Assembly (NCBI RefSeq): GCF_014323705.1
Contig: NZ_JABVEC010000024.1
Coordinates: 53,123 to 117,122, forward strand
Source of the DNA: Actinomadura alba
GTDB lineage: Bacteria > Actinomycetota > Actinomycetes > Streptosporangiales > Streptosporangiaceae
DNA length: 64,000 nt
Direction: 5' to 3'
A model generated the notes under the pieces. The model searched no databases and was not told the origin of the DNA. It worked only from the letters and a program-made list of their open reading frames with translations. A program made the position numbers and the translations under genes. Of this stretch, positions 18,991 through 26,270 are shown one piece after another. Every line of letters begins with the position of its first letter. Positions within the stretch are counted from its first letter, which is position 1.

Positions 18991-19761
18991 TCAGTCCTTC
19001 GCCGGACCGTCCGCGGTCGCAGCGGGCTCATCGGCGGCGATGGACTCCGGCTCACCGAGGTCACCGCCCAGATAGGCGGCCCGCACCTCCGGATCGTCCA
19101 GCAGATCCACGGCCGCGGCGCTCTTCACGATCCGCCCGGTCTCGATCACGTAGGCCCGATGGGCGATCTGGAGCGCCTGCTGGGCGTTCTGCTCGACCAG
19201 CAGCACGGTCGTTCCGCGCTCATTGATCTTCTCAATGATCGAGAAGATCTGCTGCACGAGCATCGGGGCCAGGCCCATGGACGGCTCGTCCAGCAACAGA
19301 ACCTTGGGCTTGGCCATCAACGCCCGCCCGATCGCGAGCATCTGCTGCTCGCCACCGGACATCGTGCCGCCCGCCTGGCCCTTGCGCTCGGCCAGCCGCG
19401 GGAACAGCTCGTACACCTCGGCCAGTTCCTTCGACAGATCCCCCTTGCGCGCGTAGGCGCCCATGTGGAGGTTGTCCGCGACGGACATCCCCGGGAAGAT
19501 CCCCCGACCCTCGGGCGACTGACCGATCCCGGCGAGCACCCGCTTGTGCCCCGCCAGCCGGCTGATGTCCTTGCCGTCGAAGGTGATCCGGCCCGCCGAC
19601 AGCGGCCGCAACCCCGAGATCGTCTTCAACGTCGTCGTCTTACCGGCGCCGTTGGCACCGATCAACGTGACGATCTCGCCCTCGTCGACCTCGAGGGAGA
19701 TGCCCTTCAGCGCGGCGATCTTTCCGTAGTGGACATGAATGTCGTTGATCTCAAGAAGCAT
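18991..19761 (-). CDS. livF: Branched-chain amino acid ABC transporter ATP-binding protein
   Basis: 256 residues. Complete ABC ATPase: Walker A GANGAGKTTTLK near residue 34, Q-loop GIGQSPEGRGIFPGMSV, signature MSGGEQQMLAIGRAL, Walker B VLLLDEPSMGLAP and switch VEQNAQQAL, with the LivF-typical PEGRxIFPxMSV. A roughly 20-residue Ala/Glu tail is species-specific. Its start overlaps the livG stop by 11 bp, so translation is coupled. It powers uptake of Leu/Ile/Val or related amides/short peptides together with livG/M/H/K. Confidence 0.95.
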   Translation of the reverse strand: MLLEINDIHVHYGKIAALKGISLEVDEGEIVTLIGANGAGKTTTLKTISGLRPLSAGRITFDGKDISRLAGHKRVLAGIGQSPEGRGIFPGMSVADNLHMGAYARKGDLSKELAEVYELFPRLAERKGQAGGTMSGGEQQMLAIGRALMAKPKVLLLDEPSMGLAPMLVQQIFSIIEKINERGTTVLLVEQNAQQALQIAHRAYVIETGRIVKSAAAVDLLDDPEVRAAYLGGDLGEPESIAADEPAATADGPAKD

Positions 19762-20560
19762 CGGCCGGCGCTCCCAGGTAGGCCTCGATGACCCGCGCGT
19801 TGTTCTGGACCTCCGCCGGCAGCCCTTCGGCGATCTTCTGCCCGAAGTCGAGGACCGCGATCCGGTCGCTGATCCCCATCACGAGGCTCATGTCGTGCTC
19901 GATGAGCAGCACGGTCCGGCCGGTGTCCCGGATCCTCTTGATCAGGTCCTGCAACTCGATCTTCTCGGCCGGGTTCATTCCCGCGGCCGGCTCGTCGAGC
20001 AGCAGCAGCTTCGGATCCGTCGCCAGCGCCCGCGCGATCTCGAGCCGCCGCTGGTCGCCGTACGGCAGATTCTTCGCCGACTCCTCCATCCGGTGCGAGA
20101 CACCGACGAAGTCGAGCAGTTCCTTGGCCTTGGCCCGGCCGTCCCGCTCCTCGCGCCGGTGCCACGGAAGGCCCAGCGCCGCTCCGACGAACCCGGTGCG
20201 ATGGTGGGCGTCCGCACCCACCATGACGTTCTCCCGCGCGGTCATGTTGTGGAAGAGCCGCACGTTCTGGAACGTCCGGGCGACACCGAGCTTCGTCACC
20301 GCGAATCGCTTCTTGCCGTCGATCCGGTGACCGCTGAACCCCACAGAGCCCTCGGTCGGCCGGTAGACGCCCGTCACGACGTTGAACACCGTGGTCTTGC
20401 CCGCGCCGTTCGGGCCGATCAACGCGAAGATCTCACCCTGGTTGATCGTCAGATCGAGCCCATTGATCGCGACCACGCCGCCGAAGCGCATGGTCAACCC
20501 GCTCAGCTCGAGGATCGGCCGTCCCTCGCCCACGGCGGGGGCCTCCTTCGTCTCGCTCAC
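19751..20560 (-). CDS. livG: Branched-chain amino acid ABC transporter ATP-binding protein
   Basis: 269 residues from GTG 20560, which overlaps the livM stop as GTGA. Walker A GPNGAGKTTVFNVVTG and the LivG-type GVARTFQNVRLFHNMTARENV are followed by a HRRE insertion, signature LPYGDQRRLEIARAL and Walker B LLLLDEPAAGMNP. The switch is LLIEHDMSLVMG and the C-terminal strand region contains the VIEAYLG typical of LivG. It partners LivF as the second ATPase of the importer. A long upstream extension of this frame overlaps livM and is not the real start. Confidence 0.95.
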   Translation of the reverse strand: MSETKEAPAVGEGRPILELSGLTMRFGGVVAINGLDLTINQGEIFALIGPNGAGKTTVFNVVTGVYRPTEGSVGFSGHRIDGKKRFAVTKLGVARTFQNVRLFHNMTARENVMVGADAHHRTGFVGAALGLPWHRREERDGRAKAKELLDFVGVSHRMEESAKNLPYGDQRRLEIARALATDPKLLLLDEPAAGMNPAEKIELQDLIKRIRDTGRTVLLIEHDMSLVMGISDRIAVLDFGQKIAEGLPAEVQNNARVIEAYLGAPADAS

Positions 20561-21861
20561 TTGCCCACCTCGGCAGCCGCGTGCGTCGTCGGGCCCCCGA
20601 CCTCGGCACCGAGACTGCCCATCCCCCCGGTGCCTTCGGCCAACTCGGCTTTTCGCCGGCGCGAAGGCAGCAGCCCCTCGGGCCGGAAGATCATCAACAG
20701 CACCAGCACGCCGCCGAACACCAGAATCCGGTACTCCTGCAGGCCACGGATCCGCTCGGGAATCCAGGCGACCAGGAAGGCCCCCAGCATGACCCCGGGA
20801 AGGTTCCCCGACCCGCCGAGCACCACCGCGGCCAGGATCGTCGCCGAGATGATGAACTCGTAGTTCCGAGGAATGATCGACGTCGCCTGCGAGCCGTAGA
20901 TCACACCCGCGGCACCGCCGATCGCCGCGCCGATGGCGAACGCGGCCAGCTTGAACTTGAACGTCGGCACGCCCATGAGCTCGGCGGCGTCCTCGTCCTC
21001 GCGGATCGACGCCCACGCCCGGCCCACCCGGCTGCTCTCCAGCCGCTTCACAAAAATGATCGTGACGACGATGGCGGCCAGCATCAGGTAGTAGTACGGC
21101 CGGCCGTCCAGCGCGCCGTACTTCAACGGCGCGATCCCGGCCAAGCCCAGAGTCGTGAACGGTTCGGACTCGGGCACGGTCCACTCGGACAGGGTGGGCG
21201 GATGCGGGATGCCGCTGATGCCGTTCGGCCCGCCGATGTAGTCGGTGTTCCGCGCGGCGATCCGGATGATCTCACCGAAGCCCAGGGTCACGATCGCCAG
21301 ATAGTCCCCGCGCAGCCGCAGCGTCGGCGCACCGAGGATCACCCCGGACAGCGCCGACAGCAGAACGCCGAGGACCAGGATCTCCCAGAAGCTCCACCCG
21401 AATTTGGTGCCGAACACCGCCATCGTGTAGCCGCCGATGGCGAAGAACGCCACATACCCGAGGTCCAGGAGACCGGCCTGACCGACCACCACGTTGAGCC
21501 CGATGGCCAGCAGGATGTAACCGCCGATCGGGAAGAACAGCAACTGGGCCCAGTCACTGTACGGCGACATGAATCCGCCGACCTGCTCCGATGGCAGCAG
21601 GAGCGCACCCACGATCAGCAGCCCGTAGATCGCCCACCGGACGTACCCGGTCTGCCGGCCCCACCAGTCGCGGAACAGATCGGCCACGAGGCCGAGCACC
21701 GCGAACGGAAAGGCGAGCGGCAGCCCGGGCGCCCTCAGCGCCGCGGGAAGGCGACCGGCGAGATCGCGGGCCCGCGGGGTCAGCGCCGCGAACGAGGGCC
21801 GGCCATTGGTCACCGTCGGGCTCCCGTTCGTACGCTCTCTCGTACTCTCGTTTGTTTTCAT
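20557..21861 (-). CDS. livM: Branched-chain amino acid ABC transporter permease
   Basis: 434 residues. Longer than the E. coli protein owing to a soluble N-terminus of about 45 residues and a C-terminal tail after SRRRKAELAEG. Around nine to ten membrane helices are visible. LivM signatures include GLNVVVGQAGLLDLGYVAFF, LRLRGDYLAIVTLGFGEIIR and GRAWASIREDEDAAELMGV (cytoplasmic EAA-like coupling loop). ATG 21861 overlaps the livH stop (ATGA), and its own stop overlaps livG. It forms the channel with LivH. Confidence 0.95.
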   Translation of the reverse strand: MKTNESTRERTNGSPTVTNGRPSFAALTPRARDLAGRLPAALRAPGLPLAFPFAVLGLVADLFRDWWGRQTGYVRWAIYGLLIVGALLLPSEQVGGFMSPYSDWAQLLFFPIGGYILLAIGLNVVVGQAGLLDLGYVAFFAIGGYTMAVFGTKFGWSFWEILVLGVLLSALSGVILGAPTLRLRGDYLAIVTLGFGEIIRIAARNTDYIGGPNGISGIPHPPTLSEWTVPESEPFTTLGLAGIAPLKYGALDGRPYYYLMLAAIVVTIIFVKRLESSRVGRAWASIREDEDAAELMGVPTFKFKLAAFAIGAAIGGAAGVIYGSQATSIIPRNYEFIISATILAAVVLGGSGNLPGVMLGAFLVAWIPERIRGLQEYRILVFGGVLVLLMIFRPEGLLPSRRRKAELAEGTGGMGSLGAEVGGPTTHAAAEVGK

Positions 21862-22823
21862 GCGCGCGCCTGCTGGAGGGACTCACCGAAGATGCCGGTG
21901 GGACGGAACATGAGGACCAGGACCAGGACACTGAAGGCGACGACGTCCCGCCACTCGGACCCGAAGATGCTCGAGCCGTACATCTCGATGAGACCGAGGA
22001 CGAGGCCACCCGCCAAGGCACCACGCAGGTTGCCGATGCCACCGAGCACCGCCGCCGTGAAGGCCTTTATGCCGAGCAGGAACCCGACGAAGTAGTTGGT
22101 CTCCTCGAACCGCATGATGAACAGCGCCGCGGCCACACCCGCCATCGCACCGCCGATCGCGAACGTCGCGGTCACGATCCGGTCGATGTTCACCCCCATC
22201 AGCACCGCGGTCTCGGGGTCCTGCGCGGTGGCGCGGATGCCCCGGCCGAGCTTGGTGCGGTTCACCAGGAGGTCCAGCGCCAACATCATGATGATCGCGC
22301 CGGCGAAGATGAGGAACTTGTCGATGCTCACCACGAAGTCGCCGATGGCGATCACGTTGGAGCGCTCGACGAAGTGTTCCTGGATCGGCAGCGGGCCCTT
22401 CTCCTTCGGCAGGTCGAACCACCACGGGATGACCACCCTGGCGAAGAGCTGCTGCAGGAAGATCGACGCACCGATCGCGGAGATCAGCGCCGCCAACCGG
22501 GAGGCGCCGCGACGGCGCAACGGCCGGTAGGCGATGAACTCGAGGAGAACCGCACTGCCGCCGGAGACCGCCCCGGCTATGAGCGCGAGCACCGCCACGA
22601 GCAGGACCAGCGAGAAACCTCCGACCGGCGACAGGCTGAGCCCGTGCAGTGTGGCCAGCGCCGCGAAGGTCCCAATCATGAAGATCTCGGAGTGCGCGAA
22701 GTTGATGAGCCGCAGGACGCCGTAAACCATCGTGTAGCCGAGCGCTATGAGCGCGTAGATCGAGCCCAGCGCCAGGCCGTCGATGGTCGACGGCCAAAAT
22801 TGATCAATAAAGCCTTGGAGCAC
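21858..22823 (-). CDS. livH: Branched-chain amino acid ABC transporter permease
   Basis: 321 residues. Typical LivH: GLALGSIYALIALGYTMVYGVLRLINFAHSE-type N-terminus, about eight helices, coupling loop GRGIRATAQDPETAVLMGV and the C-terminal LGGIGNLRGALAGGL. Start GTG 22823 has a weak AAAG just before it. A strong hairpin at 22844-22876 sits between livK and this gene, so the permease/ATPase genes are probably expressed below the level of the binding protein. Confidence 0.95.
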   Translation of the reverse strand: MLQGFIDQFWPSTIDGLALGSIYALIALGYTMVYGVLRLINFAHSEIFMIGTFAALATLHGLSLSPVGGFSLVLLVAVLALIAGAVSGGSAVLLEFIAYRPLRRRGASRLAALISAIGASIFLQQLFARVVIPWWFDLPKEKGPLPIQEHFVERSNVIAIGDFVVSIDKFLIFAGAIIMMLALDLLVNRTKLGRGIRATAQDPETAVLMGVNIDRIVTATFAIGGAMAGVAAALFIMRFEETNYFVGFLLGIKAFTAAVLGGIGNLRGALAGGLVLGLIEMYGSSIFGSEWRDVVAFSVLVLVLMFRPTGIFGESLQQARA

Positions 22824-22843
22824 CTTTAGTCGCCTTCGTCGAA

Positions 22844-22876
22844 GGAGCGGGAGCGCATCCTGCGCGCTCCCGCTCC
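22844..22876 (-). terminator. Intraoperonic hairpin between livK and livH
   Basis: GGAGCGGGAGCGC (22844-22856) pairs with GCGCTCCCGCTCC (22864-22876), a 13-bp perfect stem with a seven-base loop. It lies 38 bp after the livK stop and 20 bp before the livH start. It probably acts as a partial terminator or a 3'-stabilising structure that raises livK over livHMGF. Confidence 0.75.
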
Positions 22877-22913
22877 TGCGCGTACAAAGATCCCCGCCGT
22901 TAGGACCGGGACG

Positions 22914-24104
22914 TTAACCGAGCTTGGCTTCCTTCGCGTTGCCCAGCAGCGGCAGAGTGTCGCCCTTGACCTCGTACACGAAGACGTCCGTCGCGGTGAC
23001 CTCACCGTTCGAGCCGAACTTCACCTGCTTGCCGACGCCGGCGACGTCGACCGACGACAGAGCGGCGTTGATCTTCTCGGCGGTGGTGTTGCCGGCCTTG
23101 ATCGCGGTGATGAACGCGGTCGCGGCATCGTAGCCCTCGGCGGCGTAGATCGCCGCGTCGTTGTTGAACTTGGCCTTGTAGGCGTCCGCGAACTTCTTGC
23201 TCGCCGGGCTGGCCTCGCCGGCCGGGTCGATCAGGCAGGGGCAGCCGATGACCGAGCCGTCGGCGACCTTGCCACCCGCGCCCTTGGCCAGGCCGGCGTC
23301 GAGCGAACCGTCACCCGACAGGAACCGGGCGTCGACGCCACCCTCGCGCAGCTGCTTGAGCAGCTTGCCGCCCTGGGCGTAGTAGCCGGCGAAGAAGATC
23401 GCGTCAGGCGCGAAGGCCTTGGCCTTGTTCACGGTCGAGCCGTAGTCCGAGGCCTGCGCGTCGATGGAGTCCACGGAGGTCGTGGCTCCGCCGCTCTCGA
23501 CCGACTGCTTCACGGTCTGCCCGAGCGGCTTACCGTACTCGGAGGCGTCGTCGATGACGAAGACCTTCTTGGCGCCCAGCCCATTGGTGATGAACGTCGC
23601 GATGCCCGCACCCTGGACGTTGTCGTTGGCGATGACCCGGTGCCAGTACTTCCAGCCGTTCTGGGCCAGCTTCGCGTTCGTCGCCGAGGGCGAGATGCTG
23701 GGAACCTTGCCCTCTTCGAGGACCGGGCCGACCTGCGCGGACTCACCGGAGAACGCCGGGCCGATGAGGCCGACGATCTTGTCCTGCGTGATCGCCGTCT
23801 TCGCCAGGGGCGTCGCCTGCTCCGGCCTGCCCTGGCTGTCGTACTCCTTGAGAGTGATCTTCGTCTTCGGGTTGGTCGCGTTGTACTCGTCGATGGCGAG
23901 CTGAGCGCCCTGCTTCGGCGGGATCACAATGCCGGAGTTCTCACCCGTCAAGTCACCCATGAACCCGATCGTCACGGAACTGGCGGCGTCGCCACCCCCA
24001 CCACCGGACGAGGAATCGTCGTCTCCACCACCGCACGCACTTACGCCCAGTGCGAGAACCGCCCCCACAGCGATCGCGCCGATGCGAACCTTGTTGAGCC
24101 GCAA
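22914..24104 (-). CDS. livK: Branched-chain amino acid ABC transporter substrate-binding lipoprotein
   Basis: About 396 residues from TTG 24104, which has GAAAGG nine bases upstream. An ATG 45 bases earlier (24149) gives a poor signal sequence. The N-terminus (KVRIGAIAVGAVLALGVSAC) is a lipoprotein signal with lipobox VSAC, then an Asp/Ser/Gly linker. The periplasmic-binding-type I domain follows (VTIGFMGDLTGENSGIV, GLIGPAFSGESAQVGPVLEE, VFVIDDASEYGKPLGQTV), as in LivK/AmiC-like proteins. It is anchored outside the membrane and delivers amino acids to LivHM. The ligand is not certain. Confidence 0.93.
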   Translation of the reverse strand: MRLNKVRIGAIAVGAVLALGVSACGGGDDDSSSGGGGGDAASSVTIGFMGDLTGENSGIVIPPKQGAQLAIDEYNATNPKTKITLKEYDSQGRPEQATPLAKTAITQDKIVGLIGPAFSGESAQVGPVLEEGKVPSISPSATNAKLAQNGWKYWHRVIANDNVQGAGIATFITNGLGAKKVFVIDDASEYGKPLGQTVKQSVESGGATTSVDSIDAQASDYGSTVNKAKAFAPDAIFFAGYYAQGGKLLKQLREGGVDARFLSGDGSLDAGLAKGAGGKVADGSVIGCPCLIDPAGEASPASKKFADAYKAKFNNDAAIYAAEGYDAATAFITAIKAGNTTAEKINAALSSVDVAGVGKQVKFGSNGEVTATDVFVYEVKGDTLPLLGNAKEAKLG

Positions 24105-24375
24105 GATCGCCAACCTTTCAAGTCCGGATCCGCCAGGATCAGGTATCAAGACATGTCCCGGGTTTCATGGAACCTTCACCCGGGTCCAGTCCGTAGTACA
24201 TCGACCGGATCGCCCGAAGTAGTAGCTCAAAAACCGAAGGGTTATTCCTTCGTTACTAGTCCGTGGCCAGACAAACCAGCAGGTAGGGCCCATGACGCCA
24301 AGGTTGAGTCCGTAGACCCTACCCGACACCGCGAAACGCCGGTAGGCCCTGAACATCTCCGGTTCGGCCGGCCGC
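24105..24375. promoter_or_regulatory. Upstream region of livK
   Basis: About 270 bp between livK and the ANTAR regulator, both minus strand. A hairpin CGAAGG/CCTTCG with six-base loop lies at 24235-24252 in an AT-rich patch, and could end the ANTAR-gene transcript or sit near the livK promoter. No clear -35/-10 pair was found. Confidence 0.35.
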
Positions 24376-24984
24376 TCACCGCATGTCGCCGTCGCCGTTG
24401 TCCGTGGGGGCCGCGACCACGGCCTCGGCGACCGCCCGCATCGTGAGCCGGCGGTCCATCGACGTCTTCTGGATCCAGCGGAAGGCCTCCGGTTCGGTCC
24501 ACCCGTGCGCCGACTGCAGCAGCCCCTTGGCGCGCTCCACGAGCTTGCGCGTCTCCAGCCGCTCCTGGAGCGAGCCGACCTCGGCCTCCAGCGCCTTGAC
24601 CTCCTGATAGCGGCTCACCGCCATCTCGATGGCCGGGATCAGGTCGGCCATGGTGAACGGCTTCACGAGGTAGGCCATCGCCCCGGCGTCCCGGGCCCGC
24701 TCGACGAGCTCGCGCTGGGAGAAGGCGGTGAGGATCACAACGGGGGCGATCCGGTCCGCAGCGATCCGCTCGGCGGCAGAGATACCGTCGAGGACCGGCA
24801 TCTTGACGTCCAGGATCACCAGGTCCGGTTTGAGATCGGTGGCCAGCTTGACGGCTGTCTCGCCGTCACCGGCCTCGCCGACGACCTCGTAGCCTTCCTC
24901 TTCCAGCATCTCCTTGAGGTCGAGACGGATGAGGGCCTCGTCCTCAGCGATCACTACTCGTCGAGCGCTATCGGTCACGCGCAC
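24376..24984 (-). CDS. pdtaR: ANTAR-domain response regulator (PdtaR-like)
   Basis: About 202 residues from GTG 24984 (AGGT six bases upstream); GTG 24978 or an upstream start at 25059 are alternatives. The receiver domain (VVIAEDEALIRLDL, phosphoacceptor Asp in VILDVKMP, Thr in ILTAFSQ, Lys in YLVKPF) is canonical. The C-terminal ANTAR domain (ERAKGLLQSAHGWTEPEAFRWIQKTSMDRR) binds tandem hexaloop RNA hairpins and antiterminates transcription. In mycobacteria PdtaR pairs with the kinase PdtaS, and no kinase gene lies here. A TAGCGT hexamer lies about 20 bp upstream. The pyk/polA neighbourhood is conserved in actinobacteria. Confidence 0.93.
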   Translation of the reverse strand: MRVTDSARRVVIAEDEALIRLDLKEMLEEEGYEVVGEAGDGETAVKLATDLKPDLVILDVKMPVLDGISAAERIAADRIAPVVILTAFSQRELVERARDAGAMAYLVKPFTMADLIPAIEMAVSRYQEVKALEAEVGSLQERLETRKLVERAKGLLQSAHGWTEPEAFRWIQKTSMDRRLTMRAVAEAVVAAPTDNGDGDMR

Positions 24985-25003
24985 GAGCGTACCTGGACCC
25001 GGT

Positions 25004-25009
25004 ACGCTA
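25004..25009 (-). promoter_or_regulatory. -10 hexamer TAGCGT upstream of ANTAR regulator
   Basis: TAGCGT on the minus strand, 19-25 bp before the candidate GTG starts, so a very short leader is predicted. Confidence 0.4.
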
Positions 25010-25083
25010 GTGCCTGCCCCGGGGGGCCAACTTGGACGCTCGAGGGCAAGCTCGGACATCTATCATGATGTCACGATGAATGC

Positions 25084-25166
25084 GCCGGGATGATGGAACG
25101 GTAGACATGGACGCCTCAAAAGCGTCTGCCCGAAAGGGTGTGCGGGTTCGAATCCCGCTCCCGGTA
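25084..25166 (+). tRNA. tRNA-Leu(CAA)
   Basis: Acceptor GCCGGGA (25084-25090) pairs with TCCCGGT (25159-25165) with one G-U. Anticodon stem GACGC/GCGTC encloses CTCAAAA, giving anticodon CAA for UUG codons. A long variable arm (TGCCCGAAAGGGTG) identifies a class II tRNA, and the T-arm contains GGTTCGAATCC. Discriminator A at 25166 is followed by an encoded CCA at 25167-25169. Confidence 0.96.
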
Positions 25167-25211
25167 CCAGTGGTCGCCTAAAATGTCAGTGGCACACGAG
25201 ACTATGTACGC

Positions 25212-25976
25212 ATGTACCCCCGTGCGACGGTAGATCTAGCCCTCCGGTTATCGAACCTTGGAGTGCCGGACCAGCAGAACGCCCTGATATGCGGCGTCTC
25301 GGTTAAAGCGATCAGGCACTGGCGACGAGGCGACCGTCGCGACGCGCGCGGAACTCGTCGCAGAAAACGGGACTGTCCGCGCTGTGACGGGCGCGACCTC
25401 GCTACGGCCTCCTACGCCTACCTCCTCGGCCTCTATCTCGGCGACGGCCACATCGCCCGCTGCCGTAAGGAGGTATTCCGGCTGGACATCTACTGCAGCG
25501 ACGATTGGCCAGGTCTTATCAAGGCCGCTGCGGACGTGATGGCAGCCGTCCTACCGGGTCACTCCATCGGCAGCCGCCAAAGGAGCGGGTGCACCGTCGT
25601 CTTCGCACTGTCGAAGCACATGCCGTGCCTTTTTCCACAACACGGTCCAGGCATGAAGCACACCCGCGACATCGAGTTGATGGCCTGGCAGCGGGAAATC
25701 GTCGACCAATACACCCAAGAGTTCGTCCGCGGTTTGATCCAGTCAGACGGCTGCCGGAGTATCAACCGCGTGCGACGACCGCTGAAGGACGGGGATCGGT
25801 GGTATGAATACCCGCGTTACACCTTCTGTAACGAGTCTGTGGATATCCGGCGACTCTTCACCGATGCGCTAGATCGGCTGGGGATCGCCTGGAAGCGCAT
25901 GAATCGAAAGACCATCTCGGTCGCCCGGCGGGATGCGGTGGCGCGGCTGGACGAGTTCGTGGGGCCGAAGTACTGA
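25212..25976 (+). CDS. Free-standing LAGLIDADG homing-endonuclease-like protein with N-terminal HTH
   Basis: 254 residues, starting 43 bp after the tRNA-Leu CCA. Two LAGLIDADG motifs are visible: LLGLYLGDGH at 71-80 and VRGLIQSDGC at 172-181, both retaining the catalytic acidic residue. That is the two-domain monomeric arrangement. A helix-turn-helix-like segment (residues 18-40, ending VKAIRHWRRG) and a CPRC knuckle (55-58) precede it. There is no intein or intron around it. Base composition and codon use are more relaxed (more A/T third positions) than in neighbours, consistent with mobility. I recall such proteins being annotated as regulators in actinobacteria. Whether it cleaves DNA or acts as a WhiA-like regulator is unknown. 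Confidence 0.85.
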   Translation: MYPRATVDLALRLSNLGVPDQQNALICGVSVKAIRHWRRGDRRDARGTRRRKRDCPRCDGRDLATASYAYLLGLYLGDGHIARCRKEVFRLDIYCSDDWPGLIKAAADVMAAVLPGHSIGSRQRSGCTVVFALSKHMPCLFPQHGPGMKHTRDIELMAWQREIVDQYTQEFVRGLIQSDGCRSINRVRRPLKDGDRWYEYPRYTFCNESVDIRRLFTDALDRLGIAWKRMNRKTISVARRDAVARLDEFVGPKY

Positions 25977-25985
25977 GCCCGGCGG

Positions 25986-26165
25986 TCAGGCGTGGCGGAT
26001 CATGAACTCGTGCCGGGCGTCCACGGGTGGGTCGCCGATGACCTCCGGCTTGGGCGGCGTCTCCTGCGAAGCCACGGTGTCCTCGAGGCGGATGCGCGGC
26101 GGCAGCTTCCCGAACCGCTGCGGTGCGTCTTCGTTGTCGGCGACGCGGCCGGACTCGTCTTCCAT
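25986..26165 (-). CDS. Small conserved-looking acidic protein, function unknown
   Basis: 59 residues, ATG 26165 to TGA 25986. The product reads MEDESGRVADNEDAPQRFGK then LPPRIRLEDTVASQETPPKP and ends ARHEFMIRHA. It is charged and probably disordered, with no membrane segment. G/C bias at third positions is that of a real gene. It lies downstream of pyk on the same strand behind the pyk terminator, and converges with the LAGLIDADG gene (nine bp apart). CACTAT six bases before the ATG could be a leaderless -10. I do not recognise the family. Confidence 0.6.
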   Translation of the reverse strand: MEDESGRVADNEDAPQRFGKLPPRIRLEDTVASQETPPKPEVIGDPPVDARHEFMIRHA

Positions 26166-26227
26166 GGCCTAATAGTGGATCTCCACGGCCGGGAAGTCCA
26201 TACACCGACCCGAACCGCACCCCCGTA

Positions 26228-26264
26228 CCGCGCCCTCTCCTGCGAACTCGTAGGGAGGGCGCGG
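26228..26264 (-). terminator. Terminator of pyk
   Basis: CCGCGCCCTC (26228-26237) pairs with GAGGGCGCGG (26255-26264), with further CCT/AGG pairing inside. It starts six bases after the pyk stop codon. Confidence 0.75.
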
Positions 26265-26270
26265 GCGATC

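Noticed and set aside
25021..25083. Standard -35/-10 promoter for tRNA-Leu
   Set aside because: TATCAT at 25061-25066 is a possible -10, but no -35 hexamer sits at 16-18 bp; the nearest TTGGAC is 23 bp away, so no call was made.
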